A DNA stretch of 64,000 nucleotides from Bradyrhizobium sp. BTAi1 (GCF_000015165.1 NC_009485.1:5413501-5477500), one strand, 5' to 3'; shown: positions 42,133 through 51,313, counted from the stretch's first letter. The notes: generated by a model not told the origin, from the letters alone. Program-made: numbers and translations.

Positions 42133-42960
42133 TCAGATCCCGATCGCGTTGATCATCTGGTCCATAGTGCGCGACGGCTCCGCGCAGCCCGCCTCACCCA
42201 CAATCTTCGCCGGTACACCTGCAACCGTGACGTTGTTCGGGACCGGCTTCACGACGACGGATCCCGCAGCAATGCGCGCGCAATGACCGACCTCGATGTT
42301 GCCGAGCACCTTGGCACCTGCGCCGATCAGCACGCCATGGCGAATCTTCGGGTGGCGATCCTCATTCTCTTTGCCGGTGCCGCCGAGCGTCACGCCATGC
42401 AGAATCGAGACGTTGTCCTCGATGATGGCGGTCTCGCCGCAGACGAAGCCGGTGGCGTGATCGAGGAAGATGCCACGGCCGATCCGGGCCGCCGGATTGA
42501 TGTCGGTCTGGAAGACCGCCGAGGAGCGGCTCTGCAGATAGAACGCGAAATCCTTGCGGTTCTTGCGATGCAGCCAATGCGCCAGACGATGGGTCTGCAG
42601 GGCATGGAAGCCCTTGAAGTAGAGCAACGGATCGATGAAGCGCGCAGTGGCCGGATCGCGATCATAGACCGCGACGAGATCAGCGCGAAAGGCGTGGCCG
42701 AGGTCCGGCTCGTCGCGCAGCGCGTCGTCGAAGGTCTGGCGGATCAGGTCGCCCGACAACGCGGAATGATCGAGTCGGTCGGCCACACGATGCACGACCG
42801 AATCTTCCAGCCTGCTGTGATGCAGCACGGTCGAATAGATGAAGGTCGCGAGCTCCGGCTCGCGGCGGACGATCTCTTCGGCCTCGTGGCGGATCCGATC
42901 CCAGATCGGATCGAGCGCAGCAAGCTTTCCGCCCTGTGGGTTGGTCTGATGCATGGCCAT
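42133..42960 (-). CDS. cysE: Serine O-acetyltransferase
   Basis: The 275-residue enzyme acetylates L-serine with acetyl-CoA, the first step of cysteine synthesis. The N-terminal helical domain (DPIWDRIRHEAEEIVRREPE) is followed by the hexapeptide beta-helix with INPAARIGRGIFLDHATG and VSILHGVTLGGTG, where the catalytic His/Asp pair and the acetyl-CoA site lie. The C-terminal tail ends in MINAIGI; a terminal Ile is what docks into cysteine synthase. GAGAAG precedes the ATG at 42960. Confidence 0.94.
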   Translation of the reverse strand: MAMHQTNPQGGKLAALDPIWDRIRHEAEEIVRREPELATFIYSTVLHHSRLEDSVVHRVADRLDHSALSGDLIRQTFDDALRDEPDLGHAFRADLVAVYDRDPATARFIDPLLYFKGFHALQTHRLAHWLHRKNRKDFAFYLQSRSSAVFQTDINPAARIGRGIFLDHATGFVCGETAIIEDNVSILHGVTLGGTGKENEDRHPKIRHGVLIGAGAKVLGNIEVGHCARIAAGSVVVKPVPNNVTVAGVPAKIVGEAGCAEPSRTMDQMINAIGI

Positions 42961-43352
42961 GGCAGCTTCTCGCATATTCAATCGGCAGGGATTATAGCAC
43001 AGCGCGTGAAACGGTGTCCTCCGCGAGCTGCTCGGGGTGACCGATCCATTCCAGCCTGCCTCGCCCCCATAGAACATGGGATTGAGACATTTCCGTTACT
43101 TGCCGGCCATACCGCGGGGTCCAGCGGCCCCGCGTCGGCTCAAATTGGTCGGTCGGAACCGGAAATCAAGGCGGGGCAAGCCCTCGCGGTGGCGGGTTCC
43201 GCCTTCTTGAGAGACTTGACGTCAGCTTGACGTCAGCTTGGTGCGAGACAAGTCCAGGCGTCTCGGCCCCGCCCGTTGCGCAAAAGGAACCAAGGCAGGA
43301 CAGATGGCCGGCCGTCCCCCGCTGGAACACGGGGTCGGCTTTACCATCCATC
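42961..43352. other. Region between cysE and the next gene
   Basis: The 392-bp gap holds the cysE promoter candidate and an 11-bp direct repeat (TTGACGTCAGC, 43216-43226 and 43227-43237). The plus-strand frame that starts at 43227 is continuous with the next gene, but its first part shows no conserved feature. Confidence 0.5.
42991..43020 (-). promoter_or_regulatory. Sigma-70-like promoter of cysE
   Basis: On the minus strand AGGACA is followed after 18 bases by TATAAT (42996-42991), which is preceded by TGTGC, close to an extended -10. The -10 lies 31 bases upstream of the cysE ATG. It is the clearest -10 box seen in the window. Confidence 0.45.
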
Positions 43353-44786
43353 ATGCTGCGTCTATTGATGAATACCGCAAGGGCCATGTTTTGGCCATGG
43401 TGCTCCGAACCGGGGGACGCAGGCATCAGCAACACTCAGATCCTCGACGAACGCGCGAGTGAGGCCGGATCGGCCTGGCTCCCCCTGATCGTCATTCCGA
43501 TCTTCCTGGTGGCGCCCGCGCTGTGGAACGGTTATCCGCTGCTGCAGTGGGACACCGGCGGCTATCTCGCGCGCTGGTATGAGGGCTACCTGGTGCCGAG
43601 CCGCTCGACCGTGTTCGGGCTCTATTTGCACTGGGGCGAAGGCTCCAGCTTCTGGCTCAATCTCGGCCTGCAGGCGCTGGCGACGCTGTGGATCCTGCAG
43701 CTGACCTTGCGTGTGCTCGGGCTCGCCCAGCCGCTGCGCCTGCTCTGGATCGGCCTGCTGCTGATCCTGACCACTGCATTGCCCTGGATTGCCAGCATGC
43801 TGCTGACCGACATCTTTGCCGGACTGTCGGTGCTTGCGCTGTTCATCCTGGTCACGCAGGCGCAGCGCATCTCACCGCTCGAAAAATGCGCGCTGTTCGG
43901 CTTCGTCGCGTTCGCCTCCGCCACCCACAGCGCCACGCTCGGCGTGCTGTTCGGCCTGTGCTGCGCCGGTTGGATGGCCTATCCGTGGCTCCGTCGGCAG
44001 ATCGCGCTTTCCGGCCTGGTGCAGGCCAGCCTGACCATCGTCGCCGGAGCCGCAATGCTGCTCGCGGCCAACGTCGCCTTGTCCGGCCAGCTGGCATGGA
44101 CACCGGGCGGCACCGGCGTCGCCTTTGGCCGCATGCTCCAGGACGGCATCGTCGCGCAGTACCTGAAAGACCATTGCGCACGCGAGAAGCTCAAGCTCTG
44201 CCCCTATCGCAACGAGCTGCCGCCCACAGCGGATGACTTCCTGTGGGGCAACAGCATGTTCAACAAGCTCGGCCGCTTCGAGGGCATGAACGACGAGATG
44301 GGGTTCATCGTGAAGCAGTCGCTCGCGGCCTATCCGCTGTGGCAGGCCAAGGCGGCGGCGGTTGCCACGGTCGAGCAGCTGCTGCATGTGGCGACCGACG
44401 AAGGCACCAATGGCTGGGTGCCGCACACCTATGGCATCATCGAGCGCTACATCCCGTCCCAGACAAAGCAGATGCGCGCGGCGCATCAGCAGCATTGGGA
44501 GATCAATTTCGCGGTCGTGAACTGGCTCCACGTGCCGGTCGCGCTCGGATCCATGCTGGCGGTGGCCGCCATCGCCGCCCATGCGATCTGGCGCCGGCGC
44601 CGCGATGATGTCGCCCTCCTGGCCGTGACCGTGACGCTCGCTTTGCTCGGCAACGCCGTGATCTGCGGCGTGATCTCAGGTCCCCATGACCGCTACGGCG
44701 CCCGCCTGGTCTGGATCGCCAGCTTCACCGCGCTGATCGCCGCGGCACGCTGGCTCGGCGGCGAACGCATCGACGCAGCGCCGTAG
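43353..44786 (+). CDS. Polytopic membrane protein, hypothetical
   Basis: About 9-10 hydrophobic helices are visible, starting with WLPLIVIPIFLVAPALWNGY. A large hydrophilic loop lies in the second half (ARQLKLCPYRNELPP-like region and KQSLAAYPLWQAK). The arrangement, with WDTGGYLARWYEG after helix 1, recalls GT-C glycosyltransferases or mannosyltransferase-like membrane proteins, but no signature confirms this. The N-terminus is uncertain: ATGs at 43353, 43368 and 43386 all precede the first helix, and the frame is open from 43227. Confidence 0.7.
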   Translation: MLRLLMNTARAMFWPWCSEPGDAGISNTQILDERASEAGSAWLPLIVIPIFLVAPALWNGYPLLQWDTGGYLARWYEGYLVPSRSTVFGLYLHWGEGSSFWLNLGLQALATLWILQLTLRVLGLAQPLRLLWIGLLLILTTALPWIASMLLTDIFAGLSVLALFILVTQAQRISPLEKCALFGFVAFASATHSATLGVLFGLCCAGWMAYPWLRRQIALSGLVQASLTIVAGAAMLLAANVALSGQLAWTPGGTGVAFGRMLQDGIVAQYLKDHCAREKLKLCPYRNELPPTADDFLWGNSMFNKLGRFEGMNDEMGFIVKQSLAAYPLWQAKAAAVATVEQLLHVATDEGTNGWVPHTYGIIERYIPSQTKQMRAAHQQHWEINFAVVNWLHVPVALGSMLAVAAIAAHAIWRRRRDDVALLAVTVTLALLGNAVICGVISGPHDRYGARLVWIASFTALIAAARWLGGERIDAAP

Positions 44787-44848
44787 TGCGCGGGCACCGC
44801 GGCCGTCCAGGCGGCAATTGTTTGGTGGGCACAATCTCTCCCCACGTC

Positions 44849-44920
44849 ATTGCGAGGCGAGCGAAGCGAAGCAATCCAGGGACCCACCAGAACCCTGGAT
44901 TGCTTCGCTTCGCTCGCAAT
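44849..44920. repeat. Large inverted repeat with 24-bp perfect arms (GTCATTGCGAG family)
   Basis: The arms at 44858-44881 and 44893-44916 are exact inverted copies, with an 11-base loop (ACCCACCAGAA). Outer bases CATTGCGAG and CTCGCAATGG extend the pairing apart from a small bulge. It lies between two convergent genes and may end transcription from both. A shorter relative is at 62941-62977. Confidence 0.9.
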
Positions 44921-45025
44921 GGCGGAGGAGAGAGCCAGCGCTGATCTGGATCTCCGACCGGGCCGTGACCCAACGCGAGCGCCCCGGCCGGCTGCCGGCC
45001 CATCAGCTCGCGCTCGGATCGACCG

Positions 45026-45775
45026 TCAACGCCGTGACAGGAAATCGATCACGCCAGCCTTGTAGACCTTGTCGCCGACGGCGCGCATGTGATCGCGGTT
45101 GGGAATATCGAGCACCTCCGCGCCGGGAATGAGCGCGCCGAGCGCCGGCCCGGAGCCTGCGACCTCGTCGGCAGTGCCGACGGCGACCAGGACCGGCACG
45201 GCGATGCGGCCGACTTGTTCGCGCGAGATCAATCCGCGCGAGCCGCGCATGCAGGCGGCCAGGGCCAGCCGGTCGGAGCGGGTCTGGTCGGCAAAGGCGC
45301 GGAAGGTGCGTCCGACGGGATCGGTCACCTCGTCGATCGACGGCGCCTCCAGCGCCGCGGCGACGTTCTCGCCCGGCCCGCCGCCCTCGATCATCGCCAT
45401 GCCGATGCCGCCGAAGATCGCCGAACGCAGGCGCTCGGGCCTGGCGAGGGCGATATGGGCGGCGATGCGACCGCCCAGCGAGTAGCCCATGACATCGGCG
45501 CTTGCGAGCCCGAGATGGTCCATCAGCGCGGTGACATCACTGGCCATCTCCGCGATCGCGTAGCTCGCGGGATCGTAGAGCTTGGCCGAGTCGCCATGGC
45601 CGCGATTGTCGAGCGCGATGACGCGGCGGCCGTCCTTGCGCAGTTCGGACACCCAGGCTGGATAGACCCAGTTGACATTCTTGGTCGACGCGAAGCCGTG
45701 GACGAGCACGATCGGATCGCCCTCCCCCTCATCGATGAAGGCGATTTCGACGGCGCCGTTGTGAAAGCTCGGCAT
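45026..45775 (-). CDS. Alpha/beta hydrolase
   Basis: The 249-residue protein is a compact alpha/beta hydrolase: oxyanion motif IVLVHGFAS (22-30), RVIALDNRGHGDSAK (51-65), nucleophile Ser 99 in VMGYSLGG and the catalytic His near 234 in NRDHMRAVGD. No signal peptide is present, so it is cytoplasmic. Substrate unknown; the pattern is that of esterase/lactonase-type enzymes. Confidence 0.9.
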   Translation of the reverse strand: MPSFHNGAVEIAFIDEGEGDPIVLVHGFASTKNVNWVYPAWVSELRKDGRRVIALDNRGHGDSAKLYDPASYAIAEMASDVTALMDHLGLASADVMGYSLGGRIAAHIALARPERLRSAIFGGIGMAMIEGGGPGENVAAALEAPSIDEVTDPVGRTFRAFADQTRSDRLALAACMRGSRGLISREQVGRIAVPVLVAVGTADEVAGSGPALGALIPGAEVLDIPNRDHMRAVGDKVYKAGVIDFLSRR

Positions 45776-45820
45776 CGGCCTGCGGTCCCGGAGTTGAGAA
45801 TGAAGATGCTGCGACGGAGT

Positions 45821-46972
45821 TTAGCCGCAGGAGGCGGCGGCGACCAGTTCGGGTCTGGCCGCAGCGGCCTGCGCCTGCCGCAATCGCCGCCGCTTGCCGC
45901 GATCGATCGCGGACTGGGTGGCGCGCTCTGTTATCGATTTGAGCGAGCCGAGCATCCCGAACAGCGTCATCAGTGCACCGAACAGCCAGAGCGCGAGGTT
46001 GAACGCGCCCGCCGTCAGCAGCAGCGCGCCGCGGCCGAGCAGTTTGAGGATCGCGCGCGTCTGGCCGCCCTTGGCCTCGGCCAGACGGGCCGCACGGGCA
46101 ACGTCCTTCGGCCCCTCCGCGAGCTTGAGCGAATCGAGCGCGCCTCGCGTTCCGGCCTTCTCGGTGATGCGGCCGACATCCTTGCCGAGCCGCACCAGGG
46201 CACCGGCCTTCTCGGCCCGGAACGCCGCCCTGATCGCGGTCGCGGTCTCTCCGGGACGCAGCACCGAGCCGGAGGCGACCGCCTGCTGCAGCATCGGCGC
46301 ATCGACCACCTCGCGCGCGGACCGTCCGGCCCAGGCCGCCAGTCCCTCGCCGAGCCGGCCGACCTTGCGGGCATCCTTCACCAGGGTCAGACCGGCGCGC
46401 ACCGGCGCCGCGGTGCCGGCGGAGACATAGGTCGCGGCGGTCACGGCAAGGCCAGCCGCGGCAAGGCCCAGCACGAGGCGGTCGGTCTCCTCGCCCATCA
46501 CCAGATGCTTGCCTTCGCGCACGGCGTCGCGGATGTCACCGAACACGAACAGATCGCCGGCGACAGTGCCGGAGAGGCTGGCGACATCATCGGCCTGACC
46601 GGTAACGAGCCCGGTCGCAAAGCGCTTCGCCACGCTCGCCGGCGCCTTCTCCGCAGCCAAGGCTTCGGTCACCCGCTGCACCTGACTCTCATCGAGGGCG
46701 AGATGATGAGCGTTTGCGAGTGCCACGAAGCTGTCGGCGAGATCGGGATCGCCGGCGGCAAGCGCCTCCTCGATACCGGTGGAGATGCGCGTCGGATCGC
46801 TTTGCAATAGCGGCGCGATCTGCAGCTCCGACAGCCGCGCCGGATCGTCTGCCGCGTCGAGCACGGCTCCGGCATGATAGGCATGCGGATACAGCGCCGC
46901 GCCGATGGCGATGCTGATGGCAAGGCCCGCCACGGCCAGACCGATACCGCGATTGATTCGATTCGAGATCAC
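45821..46972 (-). CDS. Membrane protein, hypothetical
   Basis: The 383-residue protein has an N-terminal membrane helix (GIGLAVAGLAISIAIGAALY). A helical extracytoplasmic region, a central hydrophobic segment (LVLGLAAAGLAVTAATYVSA) and a C-terminal hydrophobic pair (GALLLTAGAFNLALWLFGAL) follow. The tail is very basic (RGKRRRLRQAQ). The many Ala/Leu/Gly helices give no family match. I see no enzymatic motif. Confidence 0.7.
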   Translation of the reverse strand: MISNRINRGIGLAVAGLAISIAIGAALYPHAYHAGAVLDAADDPARLSELQIAPLLQSDPTRISTGIEEALAAGDPDLADSFVALANAHHLALDESQVQRVTEALAAEKAPASVAKRFATGLVTGQADDVASLSGTVAGDLFVFGDIRDAVREGKHLVMGEETDRLVLGLAAAGLAVTAATYVSAGTAAPVRAGLTLVKDARKVGRLGEGLAAWAGRSAREVVDAPMLQQAVASGSVLRPGETATAIRAAFRAEKAGALVRLGKDVGRITEKAGTRGALDSLKLAEGPKDVARAARLAEAKGGQTRAILKLLGRGALLLTAGAFNLALWLFGALMTLFGMLGSLKSITERATQSAIDRGKRRRLRQAQAAAARPELVAAASCG

Positions 46973-47268
46973 GCCGTGTTCACGTTTTCGCGTGGATATT
47001 CAGGTGAAGACATAGGATGTCCGGCCCGGCACACAACGGCCCCGACGAAAGAAGGGCTTCTCGGGCGCATCTGGTTTGTGTCGAATCCACAAGCGCAAAA
47101 ATAACGGCGTGCGTCACACCCAACGCAGGTTCCCAATCCTAGGAATTGGCCTTATGGCTCAGTATGGTGCGCCGCCGTTTCGCGACGGCACGGCGTATCG
47201 TTCCTGTCCCGTCGGCCGATTCCCCGTGCTGATCCGCTCTGCTCTTCTTGCCACTCGAGGTGAAACCG

Positions 47269-47511
47269 ATGGCCGATAACATCGTCCCGCATTTCCACAA
47301 CGATGCCGGTGTGCCCGTCATCGAGATCGGCTCGCGTGAGTTCATGTGCGTGGGCGCGAACCCGCCGTTCGATCATCCGCACGTGTTCCTCGATCTCGGC
47401 AACGACAAGGAAATCATCTGTCCTTACTGCTCGACGCTGTACCGCTACGCGCCTGACCTCGCCGCCGGCGAAGCGCGGCCGCCGGAATGCGTGCTCAAGG
47501 ACGTGGCCTGA
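47269..47511 (+). CDS. Zinc-finger (CHCC) domain protein
   Basis: The 80-residue protein has the zf-CHCC zinc ligands: Cys 27 (FMCVGANPPFDHPHVFLDLG), His 36 or 38, and Cys 51 and 54 (IICPYCSTLY). The same fold occurs in the NDUFS6 subunit of mitochondrial complex I, and small bacterial members are thought to relate to respiration or metal handling. It ends 10 bases before the GTG of the FAD monooxygenase gene, so the two are likely co-transcribed. Confidence 0.9.
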   Translation: MADNIVPHFHNDAGVPVIEIGSREFMCVGANPPFDHPHVFLDLGNDKEIICPYCSTLYRYAPDLAAGEARPPECVLKDVA

Positions 47512-47521
47512 TCGTCCGATC

Positions 47522-48721
47522 GTGGCATCGCGTACCATCTTCGTTGCAGGCGCCGGGATCGGCGGCCTGACAGCAGCGCTCGCACTGGCCACCAAGGGCT
47601 TTCGTGTCGTCGTGCTGGAAAAGGCCGAGCGGCTCGAAGAGGTCGGCGCCGGGCTGCAACTGTCCCCGAATGCCAGTCGCATTCTGATCGATCTCGGATT
47701 GGGGCCGCGGCTTGCCTCCCGCGTGGTGGTGCCCGAGGCCGTCAGCATCCTCAGCGCCCGGGCCGGCGGTGAAATCGCGCGGCTGCCGCTCGGCGCGGCG
47801 GCGAGCGAGGCGGCCGGCGCGCCCTATTGGGTCGTGCATCGCGCCGATCTGCAGGCGGCCCTGGCGGCCGAGGCGATGGCGCATCCGGATGTCGAGCTGC
47901 GCCTGGGCTGCCAGTTCGAGGATGTGGCGGCCCACGCCAAGGGCTTGACCGTGGTGCATCGCCGCGGCGATGAACGCCGGCAGGACGTGGCGCTGGCGCT
48001 GATCGGCGCCGACGGCGTCTGGTCGGCAGTGCGGCATCATCTGTTTCCCCAGGTCCGCGCCGAATTCTCCGGCCTGATCGCGTGGCGCGGCACGCTCGAC
48101 GCCCGGCAATTGCCCCGCGACCATGCCAGCGCGCGGGTGCAGCTCTGGATGGGACCCGGTGCTCATCTGGTCGCCTACCCGATCTCAGCCGGGCGGCAGG
48201 TCAACGTCGTCGCGGTGGTGCCCGGCACCTGGAACCGGCCGGGCTGGAGCGCCGAGGGCGATCCAGCGGAGCTGAAGGCGGCGTTCGGCCCGCCACGCTG
48301 GCCGGCCACGGCCCGCTTGCTGCTCAATGCGGTCGATGGCTGGCGCAAATGGGCCTTGTTCGGGGTTCCCGAGGGCATCGCGTGGACCGCAGGCAATGTC
48401 GCGCTGCTGGGCGACGCCGCCCATGCGATGTTGCCCTTCGCCGCGCAGGGCGCGGGCATGGCGATCGAGGACGCAGCCGTGCTCGCCAAGACCCTGAGCG
48501 AGGCGCGCCCGGATGGCCCTGGCGCCATCGAGGGGGCATTGCAGCGCTACGCCAGGCTGCGTCGCCCCCGCGTCGGCCGGGTGCAGCGCACGGCGCGCCA
48601 GCAAGGGCGCGTCTACCACATGACGGGTCCGCTGGCGCTGGCACGCGACCTCAGCATCAAGGCGCTCGGCCCGCAACGGCTATCGGCGCGGCAAAGCTGG
48701 ATCTACGATTGGCGGCTCTAG
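47522..48721 (+). CDS. FAD-dependent aromatic-type monooxygenase
   Basis: The 399-residue protein is a group A flavoprotein hydroxylase: GAGIGG (10-15) for FAD binding, GADGVWSAVR (DG motif) and GDAAHAMLPFAAQGAGMAIE (GD motif, about 297 onward). The pattern fits salicylate or 3-hydroxybenzoate hydroxylase-like enzymes, which add oxygen to aromatic rings with NAD(P)H. The exact substrate cannot be said. GTG at 47522 puts the Rossmann strand at the N-terminus; the frame opens earlier inside the zf-CHCC gene. Confidence 0.88.
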   Translation: MASRTIFVAGAGIGGLTAALALATKGFRVVVLEKAERLEEVGAGLQLSPNASRILIDLGLGPRLASRVVVPEAVSILSARAGGEIARLPLGAAASEAAGAPYWVVHRADLQAALAAEAMAHPDVELRLGCQFEDVAAHAKGLTVVHRRGDERRQDVALALIGADGVWSAVRHHLFPQVRAEFSGLIAWRGTLDARQLPRDHASARVQLWMGPGAHLVAYPISAGRQVNVVAVVPGTWNRPGWSAEGDPAELKAAFGPPRWPATARLLLNAVDGWRKWALFGVPEGIAWTAGNVALLGDAAHAMLPFAAQGAGMAIEDAAVLAKTLSEARPDGPGAIEGALQRYARLRRPRVGRVQRTARQQGRVYHMTGPLALARDLSIKALGPQRLSARQSWIYDWRL

Positions 48722-48770
48722 CGCATGAATGCGTTGCCACGGAAACGCATCACCATCTGATCTTGCGGCC

Positions 48771-49241
48771 TCAATAGACCGAACCGTCCCGCGGCAGGGT
48801 CGAAGGACCGGTCGAACCGGTGGAGGCCATCGGCCGCGCCGGACGCGCCGGTTTGGCCGGCTTGCCGCCCTTGGCGGCCGCAGGCGCCGGCGGCGGGCTT
48901 TCCTGGCACTTGTTGCGGCGCCACGCCTCTTCGGCGAATTGCGACTGGCCGCGGATCGCGACGTAATCGTTGCGATAAGCGAGCTCTGCCACCACGACAC
49001 CGCCGGTCCCGGTCTCCGCCTTGGCCATCAGGCCCTGCAACTCGGCGGTGCGCGCAGCCAGCGACTTGCGCTCGGTTTCGAGCTGCTTGCAGTCGTACAG
49101 ATCGTATTTGGCCGGATCGGCGAAAGCCGTCGACATGTTGTCGCTCATGCCGGCACAACCGGACAGCAGCGATCCCAAAGCGATCAATCCCGCGGCGAGC
49201 GCAAGGCGCCGATGGCCTGGGCGGTGGCAGTCAGTGGTCAT
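48771..49241 (-). CDS. Lipoprotein, hypothetical
   Basis: The 156-residue protein has a lipobox LLSGC (Cys 29) after a hydrophobic signal. A helical region follows with YDLYDCKQLETERKSLAART and a second cysteine in RRNKCQESPPP, and the tail is a Pro/Ala/Lys-rich repeat. It is likely anchored in the outer or inner membrane. Function unknown. It overlaps a doubtful 84-residue ORF at 49231-49485. Confidence 0.75.
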   Translation of the reverse strand: MTTDCHRPGHRRLALAAGLIALGSLLSGCAGMSDNMSTAFADPAKYDLYDCKQLETERKSLAARTAELQGLMAKAETGTGGVVVAELAYRNDYVAIRGQSQFAEEAWRRNKCQESPPPAPAAAKGGKPAKPARPARPMASTGSTGPSTLPRDGSVY

Positions 49242-49621
49242 GCAGCCTCGTTAAAGCAGCCGTCTTAAAGCATCGTCTCGCCCCGAAGGGAAGCGCATCG
49301 GGCTTGGCCTCGCCGACCGCACGATCCGCAGCATCGACATTGCCCGCCCCGTCCGGATCCGGCTCACCCGCCCCGCCAGTTGGATCTGCCGAGCGCCCGA
49401 TTTCAGAACGACATCCGCATCTTGCAAGTGCCCTTTGGCGCAGCTGTTGAATGACCTGGCTCGCTTGCTTCAGATCAGATGCCATCTCAAAGCAGCTGGT
49501 GACGGCCGGATTGAGGCTTTACCAAGGCGACCGCCTTGGCTTAAGCAGGAGGATGAGCCTCAGGGCACCGAAAGCTTCATTCCTTCTGCACGAAGGCTGG
49601 GCTAGGTCTCTGATCCCAAAC
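49242..49621. other. Region upstream of tRNA-Leu
   Basis: These 380 bp include a doubtful minus-strand ORF (49231-49485), whose start MASDLKQASQVIQQL is helix-like but which has no family and overlaps the lipoprotein gene. A 14-bp direct repeat (GCAGCCTCGTTAAA at 49242, GCAGCCGTCTTAAA at 49256) and an 18-bp palindrome, CCAAGGCGACCGCCTTGG (49522-49539), lie here. A clear tRNA promoter is not seen. Confidence 0.45.
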
Positions 49622-49708
49622 GCGGACGTGGCGGAATTGGTAGACGCAAGGGACTTAAAATCCCTCGATGGCAACGTCGTGTGGGTTCGAGTCCCACCGC
49701 CCGCACCA
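49622..49708 (+). tRNA. tRNA-Leu (anticodon TAA)
   Basis: The 87-base gene folds as a class II tRNA: D-arm with GGCGGAATTGGTAGACGC, anticodon stem AGGGA/TCCCT around CTTAAAA (anticodon TAA at 49656-49658), long variable arm GATGGCAACGTC, T-arm GTGGGTTCGAGTCCCAC and encoded CCA. The acceptor stem GCGGACG/CGCCCGC has one A-C mismatch at position 5:68. Confidence 0.96.
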
Positions 49709-49838
49709 AGGCCCTCGCCGTTTCATCCTGTGCATGATGCGAGATTGCTGCAGCGTCGACGGCTGCACGGCGTGCGCCGGCCGGTCGTCTGATGAGACAG
49801 ACGATGAAGTCACCCGGCCGGATCGTCCGCCATACCGG

Positions 49839-51296
49839 CTAATAGCCGGGCGGTGCCTGGAAGGAGCCGAGCTCGCGTTCGACCAGACGGGCAAACCGCA
49901 AAGTGGTGCGGTCGCCCAGGAACGGTCCGATGATCTGGACGCCTGCCGGCACCGAACCGACCAGCGCGCCAGTGGGCATCGCGGTCGCCGGCAGATAGGC
50001 GACCGTGGCGAGGCCCGGCCATGCCAGATTGTCGAGATAGGGGATCCGGCGATCGCCCACCGCCAAGGTGCGGACGAACTGGGCCGCGAAATCGGAGCGC
50101 TCGACGTCATGCGGGAACGCCACAGTCGGCGTCACCGGGCAGATCAGGATGTCGTAATCGGCAAAGAAATAGCTCCACGCCTGGCGGAGCCGATGGCGCT
50201 CCTCCCTGATCGCGAGATAGCTCTGCAACGGCTGCCGAATGGCATCGGCCACCTGGCGCGGATAGCTGCCGGCTTCGGCCGCATCCCCTTCCGCGAACAG
50301 GGCCTCCTTGGCCGAGGGCGGAAGGCCGGCCCCGATGATCCCGAACAGGGTCTGAATGTAGGCCCGGTGGCTGGCTGCAGCGTCGATGGCCGGCCGGGCC
50401 GCTTCATCGACCTGAACTCCGCAGCGCCTGAGACGGCCGACAAGCTGGTCGATCGCCGCAGCATAACCGGGATCGAGCGGAAAGGCGTCCGTCCACACCC
50501 CGACCCTGAAACTTTTCAGGTCGTCGTGACGCGGGGCCGGCAATCGCAGCTCGGCTCCTGCGCGCTCGATCTCCGCAGGTCCGAGCAGGATGTCGAACAG
50601 CAGCTCCAGATCCTCGGCGCTGCGCGCGAGAGGTCCGACCACGGAGAGCCCGGATGGCGCAACATGTCCAGGCGGGGGCGGAAGGTGTCCTGCGATATCG
50701 ATCAGACCGTAGCTCGACTTGTGTCCATAGACGCCGCAGAAATGAGACGGGACGCGGATCGAACCGCCGATGTCGCTGCCGAGTTCCAGCGGGGTGAAGC
50801 CTGCAGCCAAGGCCGCAGCCGAGCCACCGGACGAGCCGCCCACGGTGCGCGTCAGATCCCACGGATTGCGGCTCAATCCAAACAGCGTGTTGTAGGATTG
50901 ATGGTCCTTGGCCGCGGCCGGGACATTGGTCTTGCCGAAGATGACCGCTCCGTTCGCCCGGATCCGCGCCACCGCCGCAGCGTCCCGCTGCGGCCGGTAG
51001 TCGCGAAATTCCTCCATGCCACAGGTCACCGCCATTCCCGTCACCGCGAACGAGTCCTTGATCGTCATCGGCAGACCAAGCAGACGCCCGGCGGTCGGGT
51101 TTCGGGCGATGGCCTCGTCGGCGGCGCGCGCGCTACGCCGCGCGCCCTCCTCATCGAGTGCAACCACCACATTGCACTCCGGATTGAGCCGCTGCACGCG
51201 GTCGAGATGCAGGTCCAGGAGTTCGGTCGCACTGATGCGCCGCTCCGCCAGCATCTTCAACTGCGCCGTCGCGCTGAGATAATACGTGTTCGTCAT
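49839..51296 (-). CDS. Amidase signature family enzyme
   Basis: The 485-residue protein has the amidase signature triad: Lys 80 in LLGLPMTIKDSF, the cis-Ser in VGGSSGGSAAALAAG (152-166), and nucleophile Ser 179 in GSDIGGSIRVPSHFCG. It hydrolyses a C-N amide bond. It is the last gene of the operon with a binding protein and LivGFHM-type ABC components, 17 bases after the permease stop. This suggests that an amide is imported and hydrolysed. The ATG at 51296 fits the normal N-terminus; the longer frame is antisense noise. Confidence 0.92.
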   Translation of the reverse strand: MTNTYYLSATAQLKMLAERRISATELLDLHLDRVQRLNPECNVVVALDEEGARRSARAADEAIARNPTAGRLLGLPMTIKDSFAVTGMAVTCGMEEFRDYRPQRDAAAVARIRANGAVIFGKTNVPAAAKDHQSYNTLFGLSRNPWDLTRTVGGSSGGSAAALAAGFTPLELGSDIGGSIRVPSHFCGVYGHKSSYGLIDIAGHLPPPPGHVAPSGLSVVGPLARSAEDLELLFDILLGPAEIERAGAELRLPAPRHDDLKSFRVGVWTDAFPLDPGYAAAIDQLVGRLRRCGVQVDEAARPAIDAAASHRAYIQTLFGIIGAGLPPSAKEALFAEGDAAEAGSYPRQVADAIRQPLQSYLAIREERHRLRQAWSYFFADYDILICPVTPTVAFPHDVERSDFAAQFVRTLAVGDRRIPYLDNLAWPGLATVAYLPATAMPTGALVGSVPAGVQIIGPFLGDRTTLRFARLVERELGSFQAPPGY

Positions 51297-51313
51297 AATC
51301 CGGGATTCCCTGG

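Noticed and set aside
41923..43230. Plus-strand ORF of 435 codons opposite cysE
   Set aside because: cysE on the minus strand has complete hexapeptide repeats and the family C-terminus; the plus-strand frame is a shadow.
44849..44920. CRISPR-like structure from the perfect repeats near 44.9 kb
   Set aside because: There are only two copies and they are inverted, with a short loop; this is a palindromic repeat, not a spacer array.
45089..46810. Plus-strand ORF of 573 codons across two minus-strand genes
   Set aside because: It covers the alpha/beta hydrolase and a membrane protein gene, both better supported; its own product shows no motif.
49231..49485. Minus-strand ORF of 84 codons upstream of the lipoprotein gene
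   Set aside because: It overlaps the lipoprotein start, has no ribosome binding site and no family; its helix-like start is not enough to call a gene.
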